From NCBI RefSeq assembly GCF_000017405.1, contig NC_009667.1, forward strand, positions 1,536,001 through 1,600,000: 64,000 nucleotides of DNA, written 5' to 3'. Source of the DNA: Brucella anthropi ATCC 49188. GTDB lineage: Bacteria > Pseudomonadota > Alphaproteobacteria > Rhizobiales > Rhizobiaceae. The notes under the pieces are model-generated. The model was not told the origin of the DNA. It was given only the letters and a program-made list of their open reading frames with translations, and did not search any database. Every line of letters starts with the position of its first letter. Within the stretch, counting starts at the first letter, position 1. The position numbers and the translations under genes were made by a program. Shown in pieces: positions 45,136-54,099 of the stretch.

Positions 45136-46641
45136 CTAAGCCGCCACGTCGATCTGTGCGAGAAGATCATTGAGAAGCGCATCAAGTGCCGCGCGATAGC
45201 GCGACGAACGCAGACCGAGATAACGGAGTACTGGCGCTTCTTCGGCAGCGAAGTCGATCTTGAAGCGACCGAGCCGCAATTCTTCCGGGCTATTCTGATC
45301 GCGGGTAAAGCCGACCTTGTAATCAAGAATGTCGCCCTGCGCCTTGAGGTCGCGAAGCGCGAAATTCATCGTGTTCAAGACAGCTTGGATCGTCTGGCCG
45401 TTCAAATTGAACTTGCCGAGGTAATAGCGAAGCGTCCGCAAAAACAGCAGGTGAATATAATCGCGACCGCGCGTCACGTTGTAGAAGCGCCACAATTCGT
45501 CTTGCCCGGCGTTATCGGTGCCGATGTAGACGAAGCCGCCGGAAGCGATTGCGCTTTCGACACCCATTTCGCCGCGAACAATAATGCCGCCGTTTGCAGC
45601 AAGGATCGATTGACCCTCGGTCGCGCCATCGGTCAGGCTGAAATTGATGGGGCGATTTGGACCAACGATACCTTGCATCGGCTGATTGGCCCAAGAGTGG
45701 AACGGGCGACCATTCTTTTCGTGGTCGCGACGCACAGCGATGCCAACAACGCGCGGTGCGCCTGGACGAACGACGCCATCAACGCCAACCTTCACAGCCG
45801 TTTCAACCGGGATTAGGCGTTCGCTATTGAGCGTTTCGCGCCAGTCATTGAAAGCCTGCAAAGTCGAAGCCGGTCCATCAACGACGCCGTGAGCCAAAAT
45901 ACGATTGAGGATCGAAGGAAGAGCCGCGCAAACTGGATTTGCCAGCGTCTCAATAGCTGCCGATGCGGTAGGCATTACCTTGTCCGCTTCCGTGCCACCG
46001 CCTGAAAACGTTACGGTCAAAGTCCCTGAAAGGTTTTGACCCGCGCTGTCGATTACGAGCGACGTAACCTTGCCAGCATCCGCGCCTGTGCCAAGCACAG
46101 CGTGAGCGGTAGGCATTACCTTGTCCGTGCTATCGCCACCGCCAGTAAAGACGATGATCGGAGCTTCCGTTAGGTTTTCGCCTTGAATGCCGAGCGTCAG
46201 CGAACCGAGGCCGCTACGCTGTTGGCTGGTATAACCCGGAACGGTGATTAGGCGCGGGATGAAGCCAGTTACCGGCCCCGCTTCGAGAAGTGCGAACAAG
46301 CCAGACTTTTCGGCTTCACTGCCGATAAGGTTGAGCATCGTCGCATTAACGTCTACGCCTTCGTCTACACGAATAACGACTACCTTGGCGGAAACTGAGA
46401 ACTCGCCAAGCTGGTCATTGATGCCGGTCAGCGCATCAGCGATAGTTCCGCTTGCACCAAGGGCCAGAAGCTTAGCCGCATCATCCGAGTACATGAAGAC
46501 CGGAGTATTCAAGGGGAACAACGTGGCATTTGCCAAAGGAGCCGTCCCAACAATACCCACAATAGACATATCGGACGCAACGGCGGGACGCGCTTCGTTA
46601 TCGACGCGCGTAATGGAAATGCCGAATACTGGATCAGCCAT
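45136..46641 (-). CDS. Phage tail sheath protein with inserted repeat domain
   Basis: A 501-residue contractile sheath protein. The N-terminus (VFGISITRVDNEARPAVASD; SIVGIVGTAP) and the C-terminal domain (SRYRAALDALLNDLLAQI) match P2-type sheaths. Residues ~142-232 are an insertion of two tandem beta-rich repeats, 47 residues apart, between RLITVPGYTSQ and the conserved ANPVCAALPSILNRI. The start at 46641 has GGAGAAGAGGA upstream; earlier residues in the open frame are read through a terminator hairpin and are rejected. The product powers tail contraction. Confidence 0.9.
   Translation of the reverse strand: MADPVFGISITRVDNEARPAVASDMSIVGIVGTAPLANATLFPLNTPVFMYSDDAAKLLALGASGTIADALTGINDQLGEFSVSAKVVVIRVDEGVDVNATMLNLIGSEAEKSGLFALLEAGPVTGFIPRLITVPGYTSQQRSGLGSLTLGIQGENLTEAPIIVFTGGGDSTDKVMPTAHAVLGTGADAGKVTSLVIDSAGQNLSGTLTVTFSGGGTEADKVMPTASAAIETLANPVCAALPSILNRILAHGVVDGPASTLQAFNDWRETLNSERLIPVETAVKVGVDGVVRPGAPRVVGIAVRRDHEKNGRPFHSWANQPMQGIVGPNRPINFSLTDGATEGQSILAANGGIIVRGEMGVESAIASGGFVYIGTDNAGQDELWRFYNVTRGRDYIHLLFLRTLRYYLGKFNLNGQTIQAVLNTMNFALRDLKAQGDILDYKVGFTRDQNSPEELRLGRFKIDFAAEEAPVLRYLGLRSSRYRAALDALLNDLLAQIDVAA
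45965..46127 (-). repeat. Tandem coding repeat inside the sheath gene
   Basis: A 22-bp identical segment lies at 45965-45986 and at 46106-46127, 141 bp (47 codons) apart. Each encodes DKVMPTA and ends a repeat of the form G-x-NL-x(6)-V/I-x-F-T/S-GGG. The pattern resembles the glycine-rich beta repeats common in phage surface proteins. Confidence 0.82.
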
Positions 46642-46653
46642 TCCTCTTCTCCA

Positions 46654-46682
46654 TAAAAAAAGCCCGGCGCGAGGGCCGGGCT
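46654..46682 (-). terminator. Terminator-like hairpin just before the sheath gene
   Basis: On the minus strand AGCCCGGC and GCCGGGCT form a hairpin followed by a T-run. The sheath ribosome-binding site begins only a few bases later, so this could act as an attenuator or transcript boundary between the fibre and sheath modules. Confidence 0.75.
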
Positions 46683-46696
46683 GAAAACGTGGAAAT

Positions 46697-46720
46697 AAAA
46701 AAGCCGCCCGAAGGCGGCTT
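46697..46720 (-). terminator. Second tandem terminator upstream of the sheath gene
   Basis: On the minus strand AAGCCGCC-TTC-GGGCGGCTT is followed by TTTTTA. It lies 15 bases upstream of the other hairpin and 30 bases after the glycosyltransferase stop. Confidence 0.75.
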
Positions 46721-46750
46721 AGTGAAGTCAAGTAGCTTCCGTGGAAGCTT

Positions 46751-47575
46751 TTACGTCCTGATTATGCCGAGATAGTATCCCGCCAAGATCATCGCCGAGG
46801 CGAGCGCACCGCGCCCCTCGAATTTTAGTCGCTTCGCGACATATGTAAGGTTTCTGCGTTTGCGCTTTCCCTTCGCCGTCCAGACTTGAGAGGACGGGCT
46901 GAATTTCCAGTCCAACCAACCCTTTTCAGCGATATCGAACGTGCGTACGTCGCGATGCGCGAGATAGGTTTCGTAAAGTGCTCGCTGATCGACATAGTAA
47001 AGCCGGATATGTTTATCCAAGAAAAGAACGACGTTGCGGAAAAAATGAATAGCTTTTGGGTCTGCATAAACCATCGCTCCCAATATCTTCATTCCAAGCC
47101 GTTCAAACTCGGTGCTGCCCTTATCCTCTTCTAATCGCATAAAAAGACCGACTTCACCGTCGTTTACGGAAGGAATAGGCTGGTTTACCAGACTATCAAT
47201 ATCAAGAACGACAATCGGCCTTTGGTATCGGTTTAGTAGTTCGGGCAGTAAGAAAAACCGAAGAGACTGATAGAAAACGATACACTCGGTATCATCCATT
47301 GGTTTTTGTGCGCGGACGTCAGCCACAAATTCTATGGTCAGGCGGCGCTTTTCGTCGTCCGAAAACCTTTGAAGAAAAGTCGAAAGCAGCACGCTTGCTA
47401 AAGTATGGGCGCGGTATGACAATCCTTCGCCGGGGCGAGGACTTACGGCAATGTGAACATGATGCCCGGATTTCAGTGCGGACTTACAAAATCCTAATGC
47501 GTGCTTGCGAAAATAGCCTTCATCGCATGCGGCGAAAATCACCGGCAATGCGATGGCAGTTCTTGCCCCGTCCAT
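46751..47575 (-). CDS. Phage-encoded GT-A-type glycosyltransferase-like protein
   Basis: A 274-residue protein. The start (PVIFAACDEGYFRKHALGFCKSAL) and the DxD-type motif VVLDIDSLVN (Asp125/Asp127) preceded by FYQSLRF are the pattern of GT8-like, metal-dependent nucleotide-sugar transferases. The C-terminus is basic with a weakly hydrophobic end (LASAMILAGYYLG). I start it at ATG 47575, which has GGGGATT upstream; an extended frame begins at a TTG at 47632. It sits just after the tail-fibre genes, so it may modify the fibre or host surface glycans. Its base composition looks lower in GC than its neighbours. Confidence 0.68.
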   Translation of the reverse strand: MDGARTAIALPVIFAACDEGYFRKHALGFCKSALKSGHHVHIAVSPRPGEGLSYRAHTLASVLLSTFLQRFSDDEKRRLTIEFVADVRAQKPMDDTECIVFYQSLRFFLLPELLNRYQRPIVVLDIDSLVNQPIPSVNDGEVGLFMRLEEDKGSTEFERLGMKILGAMVYADPKAIHFFRNVVLFLDKHIRLYYVDQRALYETYLAHRDVRTFDIAEKGWLDWKFSPSSQVWTAKGKRKRRNLTYVAKRLKFEGRGALASAMILAGYYLGIIRT

Positions 47576-47669
47576 AGCCCAATCCCCAAAGTCAATTAAG
47601 CCTTTGTTAACGGGACGAATTTGCACACGCAACTAGAATTCAGGATTTACGCAACGGAATTACTGTCCG

Positions 47670-48296
47670 CTAAGCCTTTGAAAACGCCATCCATACCGGA
47701 TCGACTTCTTCGTCGGTCAGTCCGAGGATCGGTATAAGCTGAACGATCAAAGGGTGAAGGCGGCGAAACTCGCTGGCGAAATCCCATTCAATCTCGGCTT
47801 CCGTGCGATCCTCGTCAGGGAGTGCAGCAATAGCGGCTTTCACGGCGTTCAATTTGCCGAGATAGTTTAAGCCAAGGCGAAGCTGCCGTTGCGAGAGGTT
47901 CGGCATTTGGCTGCGTTTCTCTTCCGACGACATTACGTCAACTGGATTGATTATCTCAATTCCAGTCCAGAGCATTCCGTAGACATTGCCACCGGGGCCA
48001 AAGGTGAAACCGTAGTTTTGATCGATACCGATTATGTCGTAGCCAGAAATTTGAGACTGTTGAAAGTCATCGGTCATGGAGACAATGCGGCCCTGACCAT
48101 CCACCGCTATATAAAATGGATGGGGAAACTTTTTGGCGAGGTCAAACCAATCCTTACCGTTCCTATCCCGAAAGATTAGAACGCTTTGTTTTGTAGGCGA
48201 ACCGAATATCGGCTCGCCGTTTTCATCTTCGCCAATTTTGATGCCGGGGATATCGATAATTTCTGACGTTGCGATGAATTTACCGAAGTTCTTCAT
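47670..48296 (-). CDS. Putative tail fibre assembly protein
   Basis: A 208-residue protein whose start codon overlaps the tail-fibre stop (TAATG). The N-terminal half is beta-rich (DWFDLAKKFPHPFYIAVDGQGRIV) and the C-terminal half helical (LSQRQLRLGLNYLGKLNAVKAAIAALPDEDR), resembling tail-fibre chaperones of the gpG/Tfa kind. No exact family match is claimed; position and layout are the main evidence. Confidence 0.6.
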   Translation of the reverse strand: MKNFGKFIATSEIIDIPGIKIGEDENGEPIFGSPTKQSVLIFRDRNGKDWFDLAKKFPHPFYIAVDGQGRIVSMTDDFQQSQISGYDIIGIDQNYGFTFGPGGNVYGMLWTGIEIINPVDVMSSEEKRSQMPNLSQRQLRLGLNYLGKLNAVKAAIAALPDEDRTEAEIEWDFASEFRRLHPLIVQLIPILGLTDEEVDPVWMAFSKA

Positions 48297-49438
48297 TAGA
48301 AAGCTCCAAAGGCACGCCACCCCTGATAGGGGATATAGACCTGCAATTGCCGGGCATAGAACGTGTACTGATCGCCGCTATTTCGGCCCGCTGCCGTAAA
48401 GACATAACCACTTGGCGCGCTCCAAGTCGTGTCCTTTGCCATCGTGTTTGAAACGTAGCCTGCGAACCGAGTGTCAATTACGCACCCATTCTTTCGGTCA
48501 TCGGCAAAAGCAGCAGCACGGCTTTCGATTTGGTTGATGATGGCCTGCGCTGTCCATCCGCCAACTGATGCAACGTTGAAGTTTGCAGGGTTGTAGACGA
48601 ACATATTATAGCCGTCATTACCGCCCCAAATCCAACTTGGCTGACCACCTTGACCGGACCAATTAAGGGTAATTCCCGCGCCGTCCGATCTGCGCGGATA
48701 AGCGCGACCGGCCATGTTACCAGCAACGATAGAGTTTACTTCCGCCTTAGTATAAAACGTCGCTTTGACGGCAGTCGTCATTCTATTGACCAAGCCTGAC
48801 CAAGTAGCGCGTTTAAACACGCCGGTCGCAAGGTCCATCCAAGGAAAACGGCTGTCTGCGTTATCGACCGCATCGTCATAAACCGCACTCAAAAGAGCCG
48901 AATACATCGTCTCTTTTGTCGTAAGTGTGGGCAGGTAATCTGCTGGAACCTTGCTATCCGTACCCAAGGGAGCAACGCCACCAGCGCGGCCCTTGTCACC
49001 CGTTCCTAGAGCGTCGATGTTGGTGCGGGCCTGAGCCTTTTGCGCCAACGTAAAGGCTTGTGTACCTAGTGCAGACACACGCCCATCAAGCGCCGTATTT
49101 AACGTTACGTGGAACTCAGGGTTATTGTTGATCGCTGTTGCGATCTTTTTGAGCGTGTCGAGTTCAGGTGAGACGCCGCCGCGAAGATCATCAAGGACCG
49201 ATTGAACGGTTTCAATAAATTCAGCGTCGGTTACGCCGTCTTCGATACCGTAACCGGCAAGCGTCTTGGGCTTGCCGGTTAGGTTTGCAAAGGCGTGCGT
49301 GTGGGTATTGTAAGCCTGTTCGAACGCGCTGAAAGTACCATCAATCGCCGACAGAGCGTCGGCGATTTTATTAATCTCAGCAATTTGGATGGCCTCGCCA
49401 TCAGGCAAAGGCCAACCATATTTAGGCGTCGTAGCCAT
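48296..49438 (-). CDS. Phage tail fibre protein
   Basis: A 380-residue fibre. The N-terminus (TTPKYGWPLPDGEAIQIAEIN) is of the baseplate-attachment kind. A central region has fibre repeats (FANLTGKPKTLAGYGIEDGVT; LDTLKKIATAINNNPEF) found in P2-gpH-like fibres. The C-terminal ~150 residues (NWSGQGGQPSWIWGGNDGY) are the likely receptor-binding tip. It is followed by the assembly protein and the glycosyltransferase. Confidence 0.87.
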   Translation of the reverse strand: MATTPKYGWPLPDGEAIQIAEINKIADALSAIDGTFSAFEQAYNTHTHAFANLTGKPKTLAGYGIEDGVTDAEFIETVQSVLDDLRGGVSPELDTLKKIATAINNNPEFHVTLNTALDGRVSALGTQAFTLAQKAQARTNIDALGTGDKGRAGGVAPLGTDSKVPADYLPTLTTKETMYSALLSAVYDDAVDNADSRFPWMDLATGVFKRATWSGLVNRMTTAVKATFYTKAEVNSIVAGNMAGRAYPRRSDGAGITLNWSGQGGQPSWIWGGNDGYNMFVYNPANFNVASVGGWTAQAIINQIESRAAAFADDRKNGCVIDTRFAGYVSNTMAKDTTWSAPSGYVFTAAGRNSGDQYTFYARQLQVYIPYQGWRAFGAF

Positions 49439-49441
49439 TGA

Positions 49442-52400
49442 TTACACCTTTGAGAGCAACATGCGGAGCGCGGATATCTCAGGGCGCGCCGCAGGCGTTC
49501 CCGTGATTGTAATCAGCGCCCGTGCATCAAGGTTTGCCGCCGGGTAGGCGGAACGAATAAAGGTTTGCTCAACCAGTCCATCGCCAAGCTGCGTTGCGCT
49601 CGAAACCGGAATTTCCGGGTAATCTCCCGACACGCCGATTTGCACCTTTGCCGACGATCCGGCAGGAAGGAGAGCGTCTAGAGTGACCAGAACCCGGTTT
49701 GTATCCAAGGCATCGATTGCTCGCGTCGCGTAGTTCGCCGTTGTCTGCAATTCGCCTTCCACGATTTGGATATCGGGAAAGATAAAAGGTGTTACCCGCT
49801 CTGTGCCGCGAAGAACCGCTTCAACCTGAATATTCTCATTCTGAAAATACTCATCGAAGCGGATCGTTTGCGACGGCGAAGAGGTAATTACTTCCCCGTT
49901 GGGGCGTGTCAGGCGGATTGAGACGTCAACCGAGGGATCGGGATATTCGACCCCGGCCCGGACGATGACGTCGGACATTTTTGTCGCCTTAAACGTCCCG
50001 ATAGGGACAACCTTTTCGACTGGATCGAAACGGCAACCAAGCAACTCGAACCACAGGTCGGCTTCGTTGTGCACGGTCCATGTAGAAGCGTTGGACGATG
50101 ACAACAGAACGCCAATGGTGAAAGGCTGCTCAGTGATGACAGCATTTAAATCGAGGTCGATCTTGCCGATTTCTGCGATAAACAGCGAATGTTCCGCATC
50201 GTCGGTAAGAACAACGAACGAGAATTCGCGCCCACCTTGCAAGAACACCGGGTAGCGGAAACGAGCGGTAAACACTTCACCCTCGTTGAGTTCCGTACCT
50301 GCTACAAACGCTTCGGCGAGAACGGTCGAGGTTGGAAGGCCAACGTCAACAGTTCGGATTTGGACAAGGATTGAATTCGAACGCGAGCCAACCTTTGCAC
50401 ACATCAAACGAATTCCAGACAAGCACCACGACTGCGCAAGCGTGAAGGTTTGCGCAAGCGGGTCATGACCGCCGCCGCCGTCACTGCCGCCATCGCGCCT
50501 ATTCGGCGTGACAGGGGTAGCGTTGTTCACCTGATTAACCGTTACGTTGGTGACGTTCGTTACGTTGTTGATAACGGTATTGTTGACGACCGGCTGCGGA
50601 AGGCTTTCGGTTGACGTCTCCATTGCGGACGTGAGGCGATATTCTTCAACAGTGATAGTTCCGCGAGCAACATAGCTGCACCCGGCAACCGTGCCGACCG
50701 ATCCTTCGAAATAGATCGATTTAGCGCCGGTCGGCACATTCGCTGGAATATTGAAGCTTCCAGTTATGACGCCGTTTTCATCAGCCGGGCCGGAAACCGT
50801 TGGGGCAACTTCGATACCATCGAACTCCATATATTCGAGTACTTCGGCCTCAATGAAACCTTCCAGTCGGAACTTAACGTCACGCTGTCGAACGAACTGT
50901 GCTTCGACAATGTGTTCGCCGATTTTTTCGACCTGCTGTTCAAGCGAAATCCCGGTGATGTATTCACCTTCCGCCGCTTCAAACGCTTGTGTTTCTGGCG
51001 AAGTCCAGACGGTTTGCTTGTCGGTCCAAATGTCGGTTGAAGGCTCGACGCTCGCGCGTCCGGGCATTGGCGTAAAGGTTTGGTACGGATTGATCTTCTT
51101 CGACCCGCTGCGCCTGTTTTGGCGAATGACCGGCACTTCCACGAAATCAAGGTGCTTGATGCCATTAAAGGTAGGGAACGAATGCAGAGTTGCTTTGATC
51201 GGCAAGCGGAGCTTGCCACCAAATACAGCGCCATTCTGTTCGATACCTTGATCGCGCATCGCATCATTGCGAAGCGGATCGACAAAGAGGCCGCGCTTTG
51301 CGCCAACGTCGCGAGCAGTCACGTCGTTTTTCAGACGTTCTTGCGCAACCAGATCGTACACGTCGATCAGCATTTTGCGCATGTCTTGGATTTCGTTGTA
51401 CGGCACGTTGCGGACGCCAGTCGGTTCTACAACAGGCTTGCGACCCCAATCATTTGCGATACGGGCAAGCTCAATCATAGTGGAAGAAATGACCGGAGGT
51501 CGGGGCCGCGAAACGGCGGAAACACCAGCCACGTACACAAGTGCGCCGGTCGTATCCATGCACAAAGCATCGATACGCGGAAGCTTGTACGCGTAGTCAA
51601 TCAGAACATTCGTGTTCTTAGCGGCACCTGTGACGGTAACTTCATCACGCGTAACCGCATCAGGTTCAACGTTCTGATTGTAACGGTATTTGACGGTGTA
51701 CGTGCTTCCGGGCGACGGTTCCGCGCCGCCGGGCGACCAATCAATTTGTCCCTGCGAAAGAAGCCAGCTAGCCGGTGAAGTATAAACGGTAGAACCTTGT
51801 TTCACTTCAAGTACGGCAGTGACGGAAGGGTGTTGAAGCGGATCAACGGCACCCGTATAGGGGCCATGTACTACCGTTTCGATTATTTCCTTTTCAATCG
51901 TTACGCGCCGAATGCTGCTGATCGGCGACTTGGCCACTTTAAAAGTTTGAGTTCCACCAGTATCAGCAGTGAATGGATGCGGTTCCGCATCCACATTCCG
52001 AAGGTCCGGCTTTTCTTCAACTTCGAACCGCATCGCTTGTTTGCGGACGATACGACGACCGTTTACGTAGGCAGTTCCTTCCGATAGGGAAAATACTTGC
52101 TTACCTTCGCCACTTGGACCGAGCGACGTCACAAGAAAGCCGTTGTTCACGAACGATCCGTTGCTTTCGCCTGAATAGGTTTCAATTGCGCGGTAGATTT
52201 CCGAGAAATCGATATTCGTAGACGTCGTAAGGATCACGCCGTCACGCACCTGAAAGACCGAAAGAAGTGGTCCCGCTAGACCATCCTGCGAATGGCCCCA
52301 ATCTACATAGATTTCAACGCGAGCCGGACCCTCTTCCATATAGGCTTCGGTGCCGGGAATTGAGCCCTTTAGGCTCTCATCCTGAATATCCGTGACCAGT

Positions 52401-52765
52401 ATTTCGGTTGAACGGACACCAATCGTCAAATCGCCTTTGTTCGGAAGAACGAAAGTCGCGGCGGCAACATCGTGAACGATACCGCCGATGTAGATTGGAC
52501 ATGCGGGAAGTTGAACACGAATATTATCTTCGTCTTCAACTTCGACAACGGGGTCTTGGCCGTCCATGATACGGCCATCTTGCAAAATGTAGTCCAAGCC
52601 ACGACGGGTTTGATCCATCGCGCGCGACTGCATTTCGTTAAGGTCGGCAGACTGCAAGTAGACGCCCTGACCATCACGCGCCAAATCCTGAAAGGCAATA
52701 GCGTGCTGGCGACGCGAGCGGTCGTAGCGGTCGCTAAAACCGACGCGCTTGATGATGCTGTTCAT
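49442..52765 (-). CDS. Large phage tail/baseplate protein with DUF4815-type N-terminus
   Basis: An 1107-residue structural protein. Its N-terminal third (YDRSRRQHAIAFQDLARDGQ; QSADLNEMQSRAMDQTRRG) matches the DUF4815 class of phage tail proteins. The middle has a low-complexity stretch rich in valine, asparagine and threonine (around 760-790) and a glycine/aspartate linker, followed by beta-rich domains. It probably forms a second fibre or baseplate wedge. The start at 52765 has GAGG 6 bases upstream within the end of the previous gene. Confidence 0.75.
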   Translation of the reverse strand: MNSIIKRVGFSDRYDRSRRQHAIAFQDLARDGQGVYLQSADLNEMQSRAMDQTRRGLDYILQDGRIMDGQDPVVEVEDEDNIRVQLPACPIYIGGIVHDVAAATFVLPNKGDLTIGVRSTEILVTDIQDESLKGSIPGTEAYMEEGPARVEIYVDWGHSQDGLAGPLLSVFQVRDGVILTTSTNIDFSEIYRAIETYSGESNGSFVNNGFLVTSLGPSGEGKQVFSLSEGTAYVNGRRIVRKQAMRFEVEEKPDLRNVDAEPHPFTADTGGTQTFKVAKSPISSIRRVTIEKEIIETVVHGPYTGAVDPLQHPSVTAVLEVKQGSTVYTSPASWLLSQGQIDWSPGGAEPSPGSTYTVKYRYNQNVEPDAVTRDEVTVTGAAKNTNVLIDYAYKLPRIDALCMDTTGALVYVAGVSAVSRPRPPVISSTMIELARIANDWGRKPVVEPTGVRNVPYNEIQDMRKMLIDVYDLVAQERLKNDVTARDVGAKRGLFVDPLRNDAMRDQGIEQNGAVFGGKLRLPIKATLHSFPTFNGIKHLDFVEVPVIRQNRRSGSKKINPYQTFTPMPGRASVEPSTDIWTDKQTVWTSPETQAFEAAEGEYITGISLEQQVEKIGEHIVEAQFVRQRDVKFRLEGFIEAEVLEYMEFDGIEVAPTVSGPADENGVITGSFNIPANVPTGAKSIYFEGSVGTVAGCSYVARGTITVEEYRLTSAMETSTESLPQPVVNNTVINNVTNVTNVTVNQVNNATPVTPNRRDGGSDGGGGHDPLAQTFTLAQSWCLSGIRLMCAKVGSRSNSILVQIRTVDVGLPTSTVLAEAFVAGTELNEGEVFTARFRYPVFLQGGREFSFVVLTDDAEHSLFIAEIGKIDLDLNAVITEQPFTIGVLLSSSNASTWTVHNEADLWFELLGCRFDPVEKVVPIGTFKATKMSDVIVRAGVEYPDPSVDVSIRLTRPNGEVITSSPSQTIRFDEYFQNENIQVEAVLRGTERVTPFIFPDIQIVEGELQTTANYATRAIDALDTNRVLVTLDALLPAGSSAKVQIGVSGDYPEIPVSSATQLGDGLVEQTFIRSAYPAANLDARALITITGTPAARPEISALRMLLSKV

Positions 52766-52773
52766 AGAACGCC

Positions 52774-53292
52774 TCACGTTGTCAGAATAAAGCTAAAGGT
52801 CTGGCCGATAGAGCCGTCGCGGATAATCGGCGCGAAGCGATCTACTTCGATCATGCTACCGAGTTGCGTGATTTGAGATGCGGGAATGTAGGTCTGACCG
52901 CCGGGAACGGCGCTATCAAGAACCGTATTAATGTAAATTCCAGCCTCGCGAAGTGTCGTTCCGCTAGCGTCAGCAAGATCAAGCTGAAACCGAACATAAA
53001 CGAATTGGGTGGCTTCGCTGCTCTGCGAATAACGCGCACCATCCGCCATTAGGATTGCGCCGTCCGGGTCGGGAGCTACAAAATATTTGTCCCGTGTACG
53101 TGTTACTCCGACGAATTCGTCAAGGCCAACCAGTACAGACATGGCCGCGTCAAGCGCGGCCTGTTCTTCCGGTGTGGCTGGCGGCGGAACGCTATCCCAA
53201 GCGGGGTCGCCCTGACCAATCGCGAGAAAGAAGGTCATATCGAGAAGCGCTTTTGCGAGGGCAACGCGTCCGCCCTGTGTAAACACAGCCAT
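52774..53292 (-). CDS. Phage tail-associated protein of unknown family
   Basis: A 172-residue protein lying between gpI and the DUF4815-type protein. It begins with FTQGGRVALAKALLDM, as many tail-fibre N-terminal or collar proteins do, and ends with RDGSIGQTFSFILTT. It is likely a baseplate-to-fibre connector. No specific function is claimed. Confidence 0.62.
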   Translation of the reverse strand: MAVFTQGGRVALAKALLDMTFFLAIGQGDPAWDSVPPPATPEEQAALDAAMSVLVGLDEFVGVTRTRDKYFVAPDPDGAILMADGARYSQSSEATQFVYVRFQLDLADASGTTLREAGIYINTVLDSAVPGGQTYIPASQITQLGSMIEVDRFAPIIRDGSIGQTFSFILTT

Positions 53293-54099
53293 TTAAGAAA
53301 TTCTCGTCTGAACACGCGGCACAGGAGAGCCGAACGGTTGATGAACAAAGGGCGCGTTTTGGAATTTAACGGTTGCCCGGTTCTGATAATCGACACGTAC
53401 AGCGGCGGTCGCAGCAAAGCGGGCGGACGGCTGATTGACCGGCACCTTTGCTTCAACTGTGCGAACCATAAGAATATGCTGTGTGTCATGAACGACGACG
53501 CCACCCGGAGGCACGTCCAATGTAACTTTGCGGTTTACGCGCAGGGACGCGACGGGTCCGCCCGGTTCAAGCCGTTTTCCCGACCAGTTATTCAGCCCTG
53601 CGCTGCCATTGAGACGATGAGTATTGAGCCGAAAGGCGCGAACGTCCCATCCCGCAGTAACGCGAGCGAATTCGGAACGAAGAGGCTTAGAAGCCTTTAC
53701 CAATTGGGTAATCGGTAGAACTACATTCGCATCACGCACTTCAAATGGTAGATGGACTTGAAACCACCACCATTTTTGCGCCTTAGCAGGAAATTCCTCT
53801 ATGTCGCCGTCGTGGCTAATCCATTGCAAAGCCTTGTGAATGGCTGCTGGCGTTCCGATTAGTCGTTGCCACTGGATACCTTCGCGAAGTACGTCGCGAA
53901 GATTGGGCAGATAGCCCGCAATTTCGGCAAGACCATATTCCGAAACAAGGTAAGGAATAACTTTGTCGTTTGGATCAAACTTGAACCCTCGCAACGAGAC
54001 GATGCCGGGCGACAATTCAGGGGTGCGGTCTGCCGCTTCTGAAAGCGCAATCTCAAGCGCCGTCGCATTGCTTGGTAGCAACGCTTTACGGTCTGCCAT
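53293..54099 (-). CDS. Phage tail protein I, P2 gpI-like
   Basis: A 268-residue protein with the gpI landmarks: LPSNATALEIALSEAADR, an LLPYLVSEYGL-like segment (VIPYLVSEYGL), LREGIQWQRLIGTPAAIHKAL and WWWFQVHL. It is a baseplate wedge component in P2-like phages. Its start overlaps the gpJ stop by one base. Confidence 0.88.
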   Translation of the reverse strand: MADRKALLPSNATALEIALSEAADRTPELSPGIVSLRGFKFDPNDKVIPYLVSEYGLAEIAGYLPNLRDVLREGIQWQRLIGTPAAIHKALQWISHDGDIEEFPAKAQKWWWFQVHLPFEVRDANVVLPITQLVKASKPLRSEFARVTAGWDVRAFRLNTHRLNGSAGLNNWSGKRLEPGGPVASLRVNRKVTLDVPPGGVVVHDTQHILMVRTVEAKVPVNQPSARFAATAAVRVDYQNRATVKFQNAPFVHQPFGSPVPRVQTRIS

